From the NCBI RefSeq assembly GCF_003046585.1, contig NZ_QAAE01000005.1, positions 62,001-126,000 on the forward strand: a stretch of DNA of 64,000 nucleotides, in the 5' to 3' direction. Both the position numbers and the translations under genes were made by a program. The DNA comes from Nitrosomonas aestuarii. Lineage in GTDB: Bacteria > Pseudomonadota > Gammaproteobacteria > Burkholderiales > Nitrosomonadaceae. This document shows positions 38,956 through 50,167 of this stretch, piece by piece; position 1 is the first letter of the stretch, and each line of letters begins with the position of its first letter. The notes under the pieces are model-generated. The model was given only the letters and a program-made list of their open reading frames with translations. It ran no database searches and had not been told where the DNA came from.

Positions 38956-39793
38956 CATATAGGCATGCGCTTAATGTAACGAATATTCGACCAGATACAG
39001 TCAACAGTAAAAGCTCAGGGCCTGCCGTAGCTGGACTGTGATCGAAGATACTCTCTGATTCAAATGATAAAAATTCATGTCACCCGCCTGGCGCAATACT
39101 GAATTATAATCAACGTGAACCGCGTGCGTAATTACCCACCACCCATTGATGGCTTTTATGTCAGATGCACACGAGATAGCCCATAATGTTGAAGCCCTGG
39201 TAACAAACCCACAATAACAATAATATATGGCGTCTCAGGATTATAGCCTCGATAAACTGACTAATGGGTACTGGATAATGATATTGCGATTTATGGTTTT
39301 GACCACCAGACACCGGGTTGGAGTAAGTCAAGACAGGTTGTAGGTATTCAACAAAAATCAGGCGGGCGTTCCGATATCCAACAAAAACTATGCTCTTTCT
39401 TTGAACGCAGACTCAAGTAATAACTTCAATTTCGCAACAAACAAATCTACTTGCAGCGGCAACTTGAGGGAAAACTGGACGCCAAAGCAAGAACAGGAAT
39501 ACCGGCCTCTATGGACACACCTGCCATATTGTAAATAAAGCGAAAAATAAGTTTTGTCGAATATTCCACATGGTGGCTACAGACAGTGTCTATAGCATAT
39601 TAAAATTCGGTATATACATGTAAATAAAAGTATTTATTCGTCAAGTACGCTAAAGTGCGAAGGGATAAACGGGCACTGATACAAACAGCTCAAAAACACA
39701 TGCTGAGCACACGTGGTTTATAGACATCTACATCTTATAGAGGCGGCAACAATCTGTACCCTGTTACCACCTCTGTTGATAGTAGTGTGCTAT
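38956..39793. other. 838-base spacer with possible decayed transposase
   Basis: No intact gene. A 44-codon plus-strand stretch near 39276-39420 reads YGFDHQTPGWSKSRQVVG, loosely like the YQT...WSRxRRVVGK segment of IS1380-type transposases, but flanking frames are broken and no ends are visible. The rest is AT-rich and shows no structure I can name. It separates convergent holA and lon and includes the lon 3' region. Confidence 0.25.
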
Positions 39794-42211
39794 CTAATGC
39801 TTAATGACACGTCCCGTCATTTTATCTTCAGCGCCAGATTGTATCGAAGCTGCTGAAGCTGATAATGCGGATGGGACGGATTGTGGTTTATGCTCCAGTG
39901 CAATGTTCAACACTTGATCAATCCATTTCACCGGTTTGATAATCAACTGACTTTTGATGTTGTCAGGAATATCCACCAGATCTTTGACATTTTTATCTGG
40001 AATAATCACTTTTTTAATACCACCACGGTGTGCCGCCAGCAGTTTTTCTTTCAGCCCGCCAATGGGTAACACCTCGCCACGCAACGTAATTTCACCGGTC
40101 ATTGCCACATCCGACCTGACAGCAATATCAGTAAGGACCGATACCATAGCTACACAAATACCAATGCCCGCGCTTGGGCCGTCTTTAGGCGTAGCGCCTT
40201 CCGGTAAGTGTATATGGATGTCTTTTTTCTGATAAAAATCGTCCGGTATACCCAGAAGATGTGCTCGACTGCGCACAACCGAAAAAGCTGCCTGTATAGA
40301 TTCCTGCATAACCTCACCCAGCTTTCCGGTAGTTATCGTTTTTCCTTTGCCAGGCAAAATAACCGACTCTATAGTCAATAGTTCTCCACCGACTTCGGTC
40401 CACGCCAATCCGGTAACTTGGCCAACCTGATTCTCTTTCTCGGCTACGCCGTAAGAGAAACGACGCACACCCAGATATTTATCAAGATTACGCGATGTGA
40501 CAGAAACTTTTCCTTTCTCTTTTTCAACCAACAGTGTCTTGACTGCTTTTCTGCAGACTTTGGAAATTTCCCGTTCCAAGGAACGGACACCCGATTCTCT
40601 TGAGTAGTAGCGGATAATATCTTTCAGCGCAGCATCAGAGAGCACTAATTCGCTTTTCTTCAGGCCATGATTTTTCAATTGTTTTGGTAATAAATATTTT
40701 GCTGCAATATTTAGTTTTTCATCTTCAGTATAACCAGACAATTGAATCACTTCCAACCGGTCAAGCAGTGCAGGTGGTATGTTCAGCGAATTGGCTGTTG
40801 CGACAAACATCACTTCCGACAAATCATATTCAACCTCGACATAATGATCGACAAAGGTATGATTTTGCTCAGGATCAAGCACCTCTAATAATGCCGAAGA
40901 GGGATCTCCGCGAAAATCCATTCCCATTTTATCGACCTCGTCCAGCAGAAATAATGGGTTTTTTACGCCCACTTTGGTCATATTGTGCAGAATTTTACCT
41001 GGCATCGAACCTATATAGGTTTTACGGTGTCCGCGTATTTCAGCTTCATCTCTGACACCCCCTAATGCCATACGCACAAATTTCCTGTTTACCGCCCGCG
41101 CAACGGATTGCCCCAGAGATGTTTTGCCTACACCTGGCGGCCCTACCAGACAAAGTATCGGGGCTTTCATTTTGTCAACACGTTGCTGGACAGCCAGATA
41201 TTCAATAATCCTTTCTTTTACTTTCTCCAAACCGTAATGATCTTCATTCAAAACAGCTTCTGCACTTTCAAGATCTTTGCTGATTTTACTTTTTTTCTTC
41301 CATGGCAAACCTACCAGCGTATCAATGTAATTACGTACAACAGTTGCTTCAGCAGACATCGGCGACATCAGGCGCAATTTTCTAAGTTCAGATTCTGCTC
41401 TCTCACGCGCTTCTTTAGGCATCTGGGCAGCCTTAATTTTTCGTTCGATTTCCTCCAGATCCGCACCGTCTTCACCTTCGCCCAATTCTTTCTGAATGGC
41501 TTTGACTTGTTCATTTAGATAGTAGTCACGTTGACTTTTCTCCATTTGACGCTTTACCCTGCCGCGAATACGCTTTTCAACCTGAAGTATGTCCAATTCG
41601 GTTTCAAGTAAGCCCAGCAAATGTTCCAGTCGTTTTGTCACATCAAATATTTCCAGAACTTCCTGTTTTTGCTCAAGCTTCAAGGGAAGATAAGCAGCAA
41701 TTGTATCGGCCAGGCGGCCTGCTTCATCTATTCCACCTAAAGAAGTAATGATTTCAGGTGGAATTTTTTTGTTGAGCTTTACATATTGATCAAACTGAGT
41801 CATTAATGCACGCCGCATGGCTTCTGATTCCGGATTGTCATCCAATTCCTGTTGAATTTGTACAGCTTTTCCATCAAAATGACTATCAGAATCTATGAAC
41901 TCCAGAATGCGCGCGCGATGATTTCCTTCAACCAGTACTTTCACTGTCCCATCCGGCAATTTCAACATTTGCAGAATATTGGCAACGCTGCACACTTCGT
42001 ACATGTCTTCGGGCTCAGGCTCATCCTTGGACGCTATTTTCTGCGCTACCAGCAGAATATTTTTGTTTGACTCCATTGCAAGCTCAAGTGCTTTAATAGA
42101 TTTTTGTCGTCCAACGAATAACGGAATCACCATGTGCGGAAAAACGACCACGTCCCGAAGCGGGAGAAGTGGCAGTAACATTTGTTCGGAATCATCAATT
42201 AAGGTAGTCAT
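39794..42211 (-). CDS. lon: ATP-dependent protease Lon
   Basis: An 805-residue LonA protease. The N-terminal substrate-binding domain begins LLPLLPLRDVVVFPHMVIPL. Walker A is GPPGVGKTS and Walker B FLLDEVDKM. The proteolytic dyad is Ser680 (KDGPSAG) and Lys723 (GGLKEKLLAAH), one position off E. coli numbering. Lon degrades misfolded and regulatory proteins. It follows tig-clpP-clpX on the same strand but across a 331-base spacer with its own heat-shock-like promoter. Confidence 0.97.
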   Translation of the reverse strand: MTTLIDDSEQMLLPLLPLRDVVVFPHMVIPLFVGRQKSIKALELAMESNKNILLVAQKIASKDEPEPEDMYEVCSVANILQMLKLPDGTVKVLVEGNHRARILEFIDSDSHFDGKAVQIQQELDDNPESEAMRRALMTQFDQYVKLNKKIPPEIITSLGGIDEAGRLADTIAAYLPLKLEQKQEVLEIFDVTKRLEHLLGLLETELDILQVEKRIRGRVKRQMEKSQRDYYLNEQVKAIQKELGEGEDGADLEEIERKIKAAQMPKEARERAESELRKLRLMSPMSAEATVVRNYIDTLVGLPWKKKSKISKDLESAEAVLNEDHYGLEKVKERIIEYLAVQQRVDKMKAPILCLVGPPGVGKTSLGQSVARAVNRKFVRMALGGVRDEAEIRGHRKTYIGSMPGKILHNMTKVGVKNPLFLLDEVDKMGMDFRGDPSSALLEVLDPEQNHTFVDHYVEVEYDLSEVMFVATANSLNIPPALLDRLEVIQLSGYTEDEKLNIAAKYLLPKQLKNHGLKKSELVLSDAALKDIIRYYSRESGVRSLEREISKVCRKAVKTLLVEKEKGKVSVTSRNLDKYLGVRRFSYGVAEKENQVGQVTGLAWTEVGGELLTIESVILPGKGKTITTGKLGEVMQESIQAAFSVVRSRAHLLGIPDDFYQKKDIHIHLPEGATPKDGPSAGIGICVAMVSVLTDIAVRSDVAMTGEITLRGEVLPIGGLKEKLLAAHRGGIKKVIIPDKNVKDLVDIPDNIKSQLIIKPVKWIDQVLNIALEHKPQSVPSALSASAASIQSGAEDKMTGRVIKH

Positions 42212-42255
42212 ATCGGCTCAATTTTTAAAGTTAAGTTGTTGCTCGTATAGATGAG

Positions 42256-42282
42256 TATATGGTCGCTCATCGAAATCTCAAG
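42256..42282 (-). promoter_or_regulatory. Sigma-32-like heat-shock promoter of lon
   Basis: Reading the minus strand, CTTGAGA (42282-42276) and CCATATA (42262-42256) are spaced by 13 bases. This is close to the sigma-32 consensus CTTGAAA-N11-16-CCCCATNTA. It would start transcription about 40 bases before the lon ATG at 42211. The match is by eye. Confidence 0.45.
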
Positions 42283-42426
42283 TCTAATATACAGTAACAG
42301 ATATCCACTTGGTAAATAACAAGAACAAGAGTGTTTTTTCTATTTGATTCAAATCTTTAAAAGATTACTGAAGGTTTTTTTGCACTTGATTAATAAGGTT
42401 CGTTTTAATCTGGTGCAGTGGATGCC

Positions 42427-42455
42427 ATCCCTTTATTGTTCAATAACAAAGGGAT
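42427..42455. other. Hairpin downstream of clpX
   Basis: ATCCCTTT pairs with AAAGGGAT (8 bp) around an inner ATTG/CAAT stem, about 90 bases after clpX. There is no T run on either strand, so it may be a weak terminator or an RNA-stabilising structure. Confidence 0.35.
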
Positions 42456-42542
42456 TAGAAAGGAAGAAATAAAGAAAAATGACGCATCAATTCATAATGC
42501 CGCATAAAGAAGTGATGCGTAATCCATGTAAATCAATGGCTA

Positions 42543-43820
42543 CTAACTGGAAGTTTTGGCAACTTTCTGTTCATCTGAATAAATCAGAATAGGTTTGATG
42601 TCCTCATTCACTGAGTTATAGTCAATCACGACTTTTGTAACATTTTCCAATGATGGGAGATCATACATAATATCCAGTAGAATATCTTCCATGATAGAAC
42701 GCAAACCACGCGCACCAGTCTTGCGTGACAAAGCTTTTCCGGCTATCGCTCTGAGTGCTGCTTCACGGAACTCCAAATCTACGCCACCTTCCATGTTAAA
42801 CATTTTCCAATATTGCTTAACCAGTGCATTTTTCGGTTCGGTTAAAATTTGAACCAAGGCATCTTCATTCAATTCTTCAAGTGTTGCTACAACTGGCAAA
42901 CGTCCTACAAATTCCGGGATTAAACCGAATTTAACCAGATCCTCGGGTTCCACACCCTGCAGTACCTTATTGATATCTTTACGATTACGACTTTTTACAT
43001 CGGCACCAAATCCAATGCCACCTTTCTCAGAACGTGCACGTATAACTTTATCGAGACCATCAAATGCACCGCCACAAATAAATAGTATATTCGTGGTGTC
43101 AACTTGTACAAACTCCTGGTTTGGATGTTTACGCCCACCTTGAGGAGGAACCATCGCAGTTGTGCCTTCAATCAACTTCAGCAATGCTTGTTGCACACCT
43201 TCTCCAGAAACATCGCGCGTAATTGAAGGATTATCTGACTTACGTGATATCTTATCAATTTCATCAATATATACGATACCACGTTGCGCTTTCTCTGCGT
43301 CATAATTACACTTTTGAAGCAACTTCTGAATAATATTTTCAACGTCTTCGCCAACATAACCAGCCTCGGTCAGCGCTGTAGCATCAGCCATGATAAAAGG
43401 CACATCCAGCAACCGCGCCAGTGTTTGAGCCAATAATGTTTTACCTGAACCTGTCGGGCCAATCAGCAGGATATTACTTTTGGAAAGTTCTATATCATCG
43501 TCATCGTTCACTTTCGCCAGGCTCTTCAGACGTTTGTAGTGATTATAGACAGCAACCGACAGTATTTTTTTTGCAGATTCCTGGCCGATGACATATTGAT
43601 TCAGCGTCTGACTGATCTCATGAGGCACGGGCAAGTTGGATTTAACCAGTTTGGTCGCTTCATCACCCTGCATTTCTTCACGAATGATGTCATTACAGAG
43701 TTCTATACACTCATCACATATAAAAACTGAAGGACCAGCTATCAGTTTTCTGACTTCATGCTGACTTTTACCGCAAAAAGAACAGTAAAGCAGTTTCTCA
43801 CTATTAGTTTTGTCTGGCAT
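42543..43820 (-). CDS. clpX: ClpXP protease ATPase subunit ClpX
   Basis: A 425-residue AAA+ unfoldase of standard length. The N-terminal zinc-binding domain is present (YCSFCGKSQ...[10 protein letters not shown]). Walker A is GPTGSGKT, Walker [11 protein letters not shown], and the IGF-type loop that docks ClpP reads KGGIGFGAD. It feeds substrates to ClpP. It is the last gene of the tig-clpP-clpX operon. Confidence 0.97.
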   Translation of the reverse strand: MPDKTNSEKLLYCSFCGKSQHEVRKLIAGPSVFICDECIELCNDIIREEMQGDEATKLVKSNLPVPHEISQTLNQYVIGQESAKKILSVAVYNHYKRLKSLAKVNDDDDIELSKSNILLIGPTGSGKTLLAQTLARLLDVPFIMADATALTEAGYVGEDVENIIQKLLQKCNYDAEKAQRGIVYIDEIDKISRKSDNPSITRDVSGEGVQQALLKLIEGTTAMVPPQGGRKHPNQEFVQVDTTNILFICGGAFDGLDKVIRARSEKGGIGFGADVKSRNRKDINKVLQGVEPEDLVKFGLIPEFVGRLPVVATLEELNEDALVQILTEPKNALVKQYWKMFNMEGGVDLEFREAALRAIAGKALSRKTGARGLRSIMEDILLDIMYDLPSLENVTKVVIDYNSVNEDIKPILIYSDEQKVAKTSS

Positions 43821-43898
43821 ATATATTTATCCTGGCATCATTTATGTTTATGGCATTTGTTAAAAAATAAAATTTAGTTTATACATTGATCATACAAC

Positions 43899-44540
43899 TT
43901 AATCAGCAGTTTCATCTCGGTGCGTTAACACAGCATCAACCAATCCATATTTGACTGACTCTTCAGCACTCAGAAAGTTATCCCGATCAGTATCTTTTTC
44001 TATCTCCGATACAGGTTGGCCAGTATGCTTCGCCATAAGTTCATTTAATCGCGATCTTAGATACAATATTTCTTTGGCATGAATTTCTATATCCGACGCC
44101 TGGCCCTGGAAACCGCCGAGAGGCTGATGAATCATGACACGAGAATTAGGCAGGCAATAACGTTTTCCTTTGGCCCCGGCCGTCAACAACATGGCACCCA
44201 TACTCGCAGCTTGCCCAATGCACAACGTACTGATATCTGATTTAATGTATTGCATTGTATCGTAAATAGCAAGTCCAGCAGACACCACTCCGCCGGGAGA
44301 ATTGATATACAAATGAATATCTTTTTCTGCATTTTCAGATTCCAGGAACAGCAATTGCGCAACTACAAGATTGGCAGATGTTTCATTAACAGGGCCAATC
44401 AGAAAAATAACCCTTTCCTTTAATAAGCGTGAATAAATATCATACGCACGCTCTCCTCGCCCGCTTGTTTCTATTACCATTGGGATCAGACCCAGGTTAC
44501 TTGGTTCCATATCACGCTGCCATTCGAGTTCAACTGTCAT
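43899..44540 (-). CDS. clpP: ClpXP protease proteolytic subunit ClpP
   Basis: A 213-residue serine peptidase. Catalytic Ser113 lies in [10 protein letters not shown] and His138 in [11 protein letters not shown]; the Asp region ([10 protein letters not shown]) follows. It forms the 14-mer chamber served by ClpX. The start codon lies one base after the tig stop. Confidence 0.97.
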   Translation of the reverse strand: MTVELEWQRDMEPSNLGLIPMVIETSGRGERAYDIYSRLLKERVIFLIGPVNETSANLVVAQLLFLESENAEKDIHLYINSPGGVVSAGLAIYDTMQYIKSDISTLCIGQAASMGAMLLTAGAKGKRYCLPNSRVMIHQPLGGFQGQASDIEIHAKEILYLRSRLNELMAKHTGQPVSEIEKDTDRDNFLSAEESVKYGLVDAVLTHRDETAD

Positions 44541-44541
44541 A

Positions 44542-45846
44542 TCAGGCTACTCCCATCAATTCGTCAAAAGTCACAGATTTCTCAACCACACTTACCTGTT
44601 GCAGAACCCATTGCACAACATTTTCCTCCAGTGCCAGTGACTCCGCATCCTGCAAACGTTCTTTAGAAGCGTAATGCCATTTAACAACTTCTTCCGGATT
44701 GTCGTAGCTTTGCGCTGTATCCTCTATGACCTTACGTATCTGCTCGGGTGTTGCTTTTAAGTTATGTACTTTCAACAATTCTGCCAAAATGAGCCCCAGT
44801 TTTATTCGGTGCTCAGCTTTACTTTTAAATATCTCTGGTTTCAACTGCATATCTTTTGCATTCATACCGCGCGAAGCAAAATCTTTATGCATATTTTCTA
44901 TTAATCGTTCTATTTCCTTATTGACCAGAGCATTAGGCGCATCGATGGACGTGGTGTCCATTAAACAGCGCATGGCCTGTTCTTTCAGTCTGGAGTTAAT
45001 CCGTTTTAAAACTTCACGTTCCAGGTCATGGCGTATGCCGTCACGCATTTTATCCAGATCGCCATCTTGAATGCCCAACAGCTTGGCAAATTCCTCATTA
45101 ACTTCAGGCAAAACTGGTGATTCAACAAGTTTCAGTTTCACTTCAAAAACAACCGATTTTCCAGCAACTTCCTTACCGTGATAGTCTTCCGGAAACACAA
45201 CATCAAAAGATTTTTCTTCGCCAGCGTTCAGGCCCACGAGCGCCGCCTCAAAATCTTTCATAAATTTCCCCTCACCCACAATCAGAACCACATCTTCAGC
45301 CTTACCACCCTCGAAATCATTGCCGTCCAGTTTGCCATGATAATCTAATTTGACGCGATCCCCATCCATAACCGCGTGCTCTGATTCTTGAAATTGAGCC
45401 TGTTGCTTACGAATCATTTCGATTGTTTTATCGACATCATCCGTACTGACCTGAGTCTTTGGTTTTTCTACTGTTTGTTGACTCAGATCGCCTAACACAA
45501 TTTCGGGATATATCTCAAACTGAGCACTGAATGCAATTTGCTCCGGATCTTCATTATCCTGTTTCGCTTCATACCGCGGATAGCCGACAACTTGCAGATC
45601 ATGCTCTTTGACAGCTTCACTGAATTCTCTCTGTAACGCATCTCCGAGTACTTCTTGTTCGATCTCTGCACCATATCGTTGTGATACCAGTTTTAACGGA
45701 ACCTTGCCAGGGCGAAAACCGTGCATCTTGGTCTTCTTTGCCAGTTGTTTCAGGCGTTTATTTACTTCATCCTGTATTTGATCCTGTGAAATTGATATAT
45801 CTATACGACGCTCCAATGCACCGAGACTTTCTACATTTGATCGCAT
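44542..45846 (-). CDS. tig: Trigger factor (ribosome-bound chaperone, peptidyl-prolyl isomerase)
   Basis: A 434-residue chaperone. The ribosome-docking signature GFRPGKVP lies near residue 45. The FKBP-like domain (about 150-245, [11 protein letters not shown]) and the helical C-terminal chaperone arms follow. It binds nascent chains at the ribosome exit. It heads the tig-clpP-clpX operon; a palindrome in its leader is listed separately. Confidence 0.96.
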   Translation of the reverse strand: MRSNVESLGALERRIDISISQDQIQDEVNKRLKQLAKKTKMHGFRPGKVPLKLVSQRYGAEIEQEVLGDALQREFSEAVKEHDLQVVGYPRYEAKQDNEDPEQIAFSAQFEIYPEIVLGDLSQQTVEKPKTQVSTDDVDKTIEMIRKQQAQFQESEHAVMDGDRVKLDYHGKLDGNDFEGGKAEDVVLIVGEGKFMKDFEAALVGLNAGEEKSFDVVFPEDYHGKEVAGKSVVFEVKLKLVESPVLPEVNEEFAKLLGIQDGDLDKMRDGIRHDLEREVLKRINSRLKEQAMRCLMDTTSIDAPNALVNKEIERLIENMHKDFASRGMNAKDMQLKPEIFKSKAEHRIKLGLILAELLKVHNLKATPEQIRKVIEDTAQSYDNPEEVVKWHYASKERLQDAESLALEENVVQWVLQQVSVVEKSVTFDELMGVA

Positions 45847-45907
45847 TAAAATTCCTGATTAAATGACAATATAATAAATTGAATTGTTAAAAACTTTACT
45901 AAACTCT

Positions 45908-45927
45908 AATCATATGCGCATATGATT
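45908..45927. promoter_or_regulatory. Perfect 20-base palindrome upstream of tig
   Basis: AATCATATGC directly abuts its own complement GCATATGATT, about 62 bases before the tig start. A gapless 20-base palindrome of this kind suggests a dimeric repressor or activator site or a cruciform. On the minus strand a TTGAAA occurs 16-17 bases upstream of it, so it may overlap a promoter. Confidence 0.4.
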
Positions 45928-45990
45928 TTTTACTGCTCTATTTTCAAAAAATTTTCGACAGAATCTGATGCCGAATCCATGCAGTATTGA

Positions 45991-46076
<86 letters not shown>

Positions 46077-46137
46077 TCGTTCTACTTTATCATCGACTCA
46101 ACTCAATGATTATACCCGTTTATTCCATGATGAGCAC

Positions 46138-46896
46138 TCATTGCTGCGCCTGGCACAAAATAACGTCTCCGCTTATTTTTCCGCTATCCGGCCCCATCAA
46201 GAATAAGTAAACAGGCATTAAATCATCTGGTTGCAGCAATGCCTGCTTGACTTCACCGGGATGTGTTTTGGCTCGCTGTGGCGTATTTACCACGCCCGGA
46301 ATTAACGCATTGATCCGCAAATTGGGCAGCGCTTCCCATTCATCCGCCTGCATTTTAACCCACGCTTCAACTCCCGCCTTAGCAACCGCGAATCCGCCCC
46401 AGTAAGCTGTTGGTTTATGGCCCTGCATACTTGTCGTCATGATGACACTGGCATCCGGCGCAGCTTTCAATAACCCCAGACATGCTTTTGTTAATACAAA
46501 TGGCGCCATCAGATTAACTCTTAACAGCGTTTGCCATTGTTCAAGCGTCTGATTTTCTATAGGACTCGGCCCATAAAGAAAAGCAGCATTATGCAAAATC
46601 CCATCCAGACGCCCCAATTGTTCAGCAATCGCATGCGCAAAAGTCAAAAAATCATTTTCTGTGGCTTTCTCAAAATCCAGCGGATAGATAACGGGTTGCG
46701 TTTTACCAAGTGCGTCAATTTCATCATATACACGTTCAAGTTTTTTTACATTTCGACCATGAAGAATGACAATCGCGCCATGTTTTGCATATGCTATTGC
46801 CGCCGCACGCCCTAATCCTTGCCCGGCGCCGGTCACAAGAATCACACGATTCTGCAGCAAATTTTCAGGTGGTGAATAATCTTTATATTTATTCAT
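46138..46896 (-). CDS. Short-chain dehydrogenase/reductase, YciK-like
   Basis: A 252-residue SDR when started at ATG 46896; a TTG at 46920 is also in frame. The cofactor site VTGAGQGLGR, the LHNAAFL motif (NNAG-like) and the NLMAPF segment are typical. The opening DYSPPENLLQNRVILVTGA resembles E. coli YciK. The catalytic triad is altered: Ser156 and Lys173 are kept but the Tyr of YxxxK is Phe169. The substrate is unknown, and the change questions its reductase activity. Confidence 0.85.
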   Translation of the reverse strand: MNKYKDYSPPENLLQNRVILVTGAGQGLGRAAAIAYAKHGAIVILHGRNVKKLERVYDEIDALGKTQPVIYPLDFEKATENDFLTFAHAIAEQLGRLDGILHNAAFLYGPSPIENQTLEQWQTLLRVNLMAPFVLTKACLGLLKAAPDASVIMTTSMQGHKPTAYWGGFAVAKAGVEAWVKMQADEWEALPNLRINALIPGVVNTPQRAKTHPGEVKQALLQPDDLMPVYLFLMGPDSGKISGDVILCQAQQ

Positions 46897-46995
46897 AGAA
46901 AGGAATGTAACATGTATCAATCATAACAAAAAACGAATAAGGAACAGGATTCGCATGATATTCACACAATCAATTCAAATTTCAAGCTTAAAAAA

Positions 46996-47029
46996 AAGCA
47001 ACAACCCTCTAAAAAGAGAGCTGTTGCTT
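46996..47029 (-). terminator. Rho-independent terminator of groES-groEL
   Basis: A 15-base stem with two imperfect pairs (46996-47010 with 47015-47029) around a 4-base loop is followed on the minus strand by a run of T. It lies about 50 bases beyond the groEL stop. Confidence 0.85.
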
Positions 47030-47080
47030 ATCTGAACCAGAAAGCTTGGCGCTATGCGCGCCATTGCATTTGGGCTTTTA

Positions 47081-48757
<1,677 letters not shown>

Positions 48758-48804
48758 TTAAAATATTGTTTTGCAAGTCAATTGATTCGGTTCATTCAGA
48801 CTGA

Positions 48805-49095
48805 CTAACCTTCAATCACGCCCATAATGTCTTCTTCTCGCATCACTAAAAGTTCTTCACCCTCAACTTTGACTGTTTGCCCGGAATACTTGCCGAACAA
48901 TACTTTGTCGCCCACTTTGACTTCCAATGCACGCACCTTTCCATCGTCACCCGCCTTACCTTTACCAACGGCCAGGATTTCGCCTTGATCTGGCTTTTCA
49001 GTAGCGCTATCTGGAATCACGATACCAGATGCTGTCTTACGCTCTTCTTCCAGCCGTTTGACGATCACGCGGTCATGTAATGGACGAATTTTCAT
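48805..49095 (-). CDS. groS: Co-chaperonin GroES (Hsp10)
   Basis: A 96-residue protein of standard length: [18 protein letters not shown], the mobile-loop region [16 protein letters not shown] with the GroEL-binding IVI, and [16 protein letters not shown]. It caps the GroEL cavity. It is the first gene of the operon. Confidence 0.98.
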   Translation of the reverse strand: MKIRPLHDRVIVKRLEEERKTASGIVIPDSATEKPDQGEILAVGKGKAGDDGKVRALEVKVGDKVLFGKYSGQTVKVEGEELLVMREEDIMGVIEG

Positions 49096-49208
49096 GCTTT
49101 TGTCTCCTATTAAATAAAAAATTTAAAGCTATAACTATATGGAATAATTTGTTTATCAATTGATAAGCAATCCTGACAAACTCAAGATTCTGAGAATACC
49201 GAACGGTG

Positions 49209-49235
49209 TTAGCACTCGCCATCAATGAGTGCTAA
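49209..49235. promoter_or_regulatory. CIRCE operator (HrcA site) of groES-groEL
   Basis: TTAGCACTC-N9-GAGTGCTAA is a perfect match to the CIRCE consensus on both arms. It lies about 115 bases before groES and directly follows the promoter -10 box, so HrcA bound here would block initiation or early elongation. It implies an hrcA gene elsewhere in the genome. Confidence 0.95.
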
Positions 49236-49237
49236 CA

Positions 49238-49266
49238 ATAATAAGGGCTATGATTGAGAATTTCAA
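49238..49266 (-). promoter_or_regulatory. groES-groEL promoter
   Basis: On the minus strand TTGAAA (49266-49261) and TATTAT (49243-49238) are separated by exactly 17 bases, a good sigma-70 promoter. The same -35 reads CTTGAAA with a CCCTTAT downstream, so sigma-32 may also use it. The CIRCE element begins two bases after the -10. Confidence 0.7.
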
Positions 49267-49529
49267 GACCATGCGCAATAAAAATTTTTAAGACTCTTTT
49301 TAATGCCCATAAAACTGTAGAAAACGAGAAACTCAATAAAGCGAGTGCAAGGCGGTCTGTTGGCGTCTGTTTACCACCGTCAACCGACTATTTATTTGGT
49401 TCTTTTAAATTCCTTTCAGCCTATCGAGTGCTAGCAAGGCAGATGGCATGACTTGCTATTCGATAATTCCATAATGCGCATTATTATTTTTTAAAATGAG
49501 TGTGCAATGACACTCATAGTTCACTCGAT

Positions 49530-49952
49530 TTCCGCGTAGCAGCACGTTCTTTGTTTGTTTGTCTGGCTGTCTGAATATTCAAGCCAGAAAAGCACCAGCA
49601 TATGATCGCTGGCCTGATCGTTGCCACACCAATGGCGCAACAGATTAAAACTGTTATACAAACGTTTCAGCTGGCGCGGATTATGTGCGGTAGTTTAGAT
49701 GTTGTCACTAAACAAACGATATTCCAATCCCGACATGCAAGCAGCACACAGACTCTGCACATGTTCGCGTTGATTTTTTTTGCATGGATCAAAAATACTC
49801 TATCACGTTGTAAGTGGCAGCACCTGCAGCTCACAACCCGCGGCAAACTCCGCTACTGCTTCACGGTCTCGCTCAGCCAATTTGCACAGTCGGCTGATTA
49901 GTTCGCTGCGGTCGATATTGGATTTATCAGATTCAATATTTTTTGCGGACAT
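49530..49952 (-). pseudogene. Decayed gene, possible KAP-like NTPase remnant
   Basis: The 1072-base spacer between groES and bioA has no intact gene. On the minus strand a 49-codon ORF (49803-49952) encodes MSAKNIESDKSNIDRSELIS and is followed, in a different frame with stops between, by NPRQLKRLYNSFNLLRHW (around 49670-49620) and LFWLEYSDSQ. The NPRQLKRxxNSxxLLR pattern resembles the C-terminal part of KAP P-loop NTPases. The reading is by eye and the identity is weak. Confidence 0.3.
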
Positions 49953-50167
49953 GATTCATTTGCATTGTGGTTAACAATACTGGACAGAACAGTATGCATT
50001 ATGTCAGTGTAATTGATGAATGCTCAAACCCGCTTATCCACTTGACTGGAAAGCTGCCTGAAATCGGTTTACCATCCCTGACATATCTTTAGTCTATTTA
50101 AGCTGTTCGTCTGATCATTAACGTTCAACATTTATACATCATTTTATTTTCAACTCGATACACAATT

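Larger units (their letters stand above)
42212..42542. other. Spacer between clpX and lon
   Basis: 331 bases with the lon leader, the heat-shock-like promoter and a hairpin, listed separately. I see no small gene. Confidence 0.4.
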
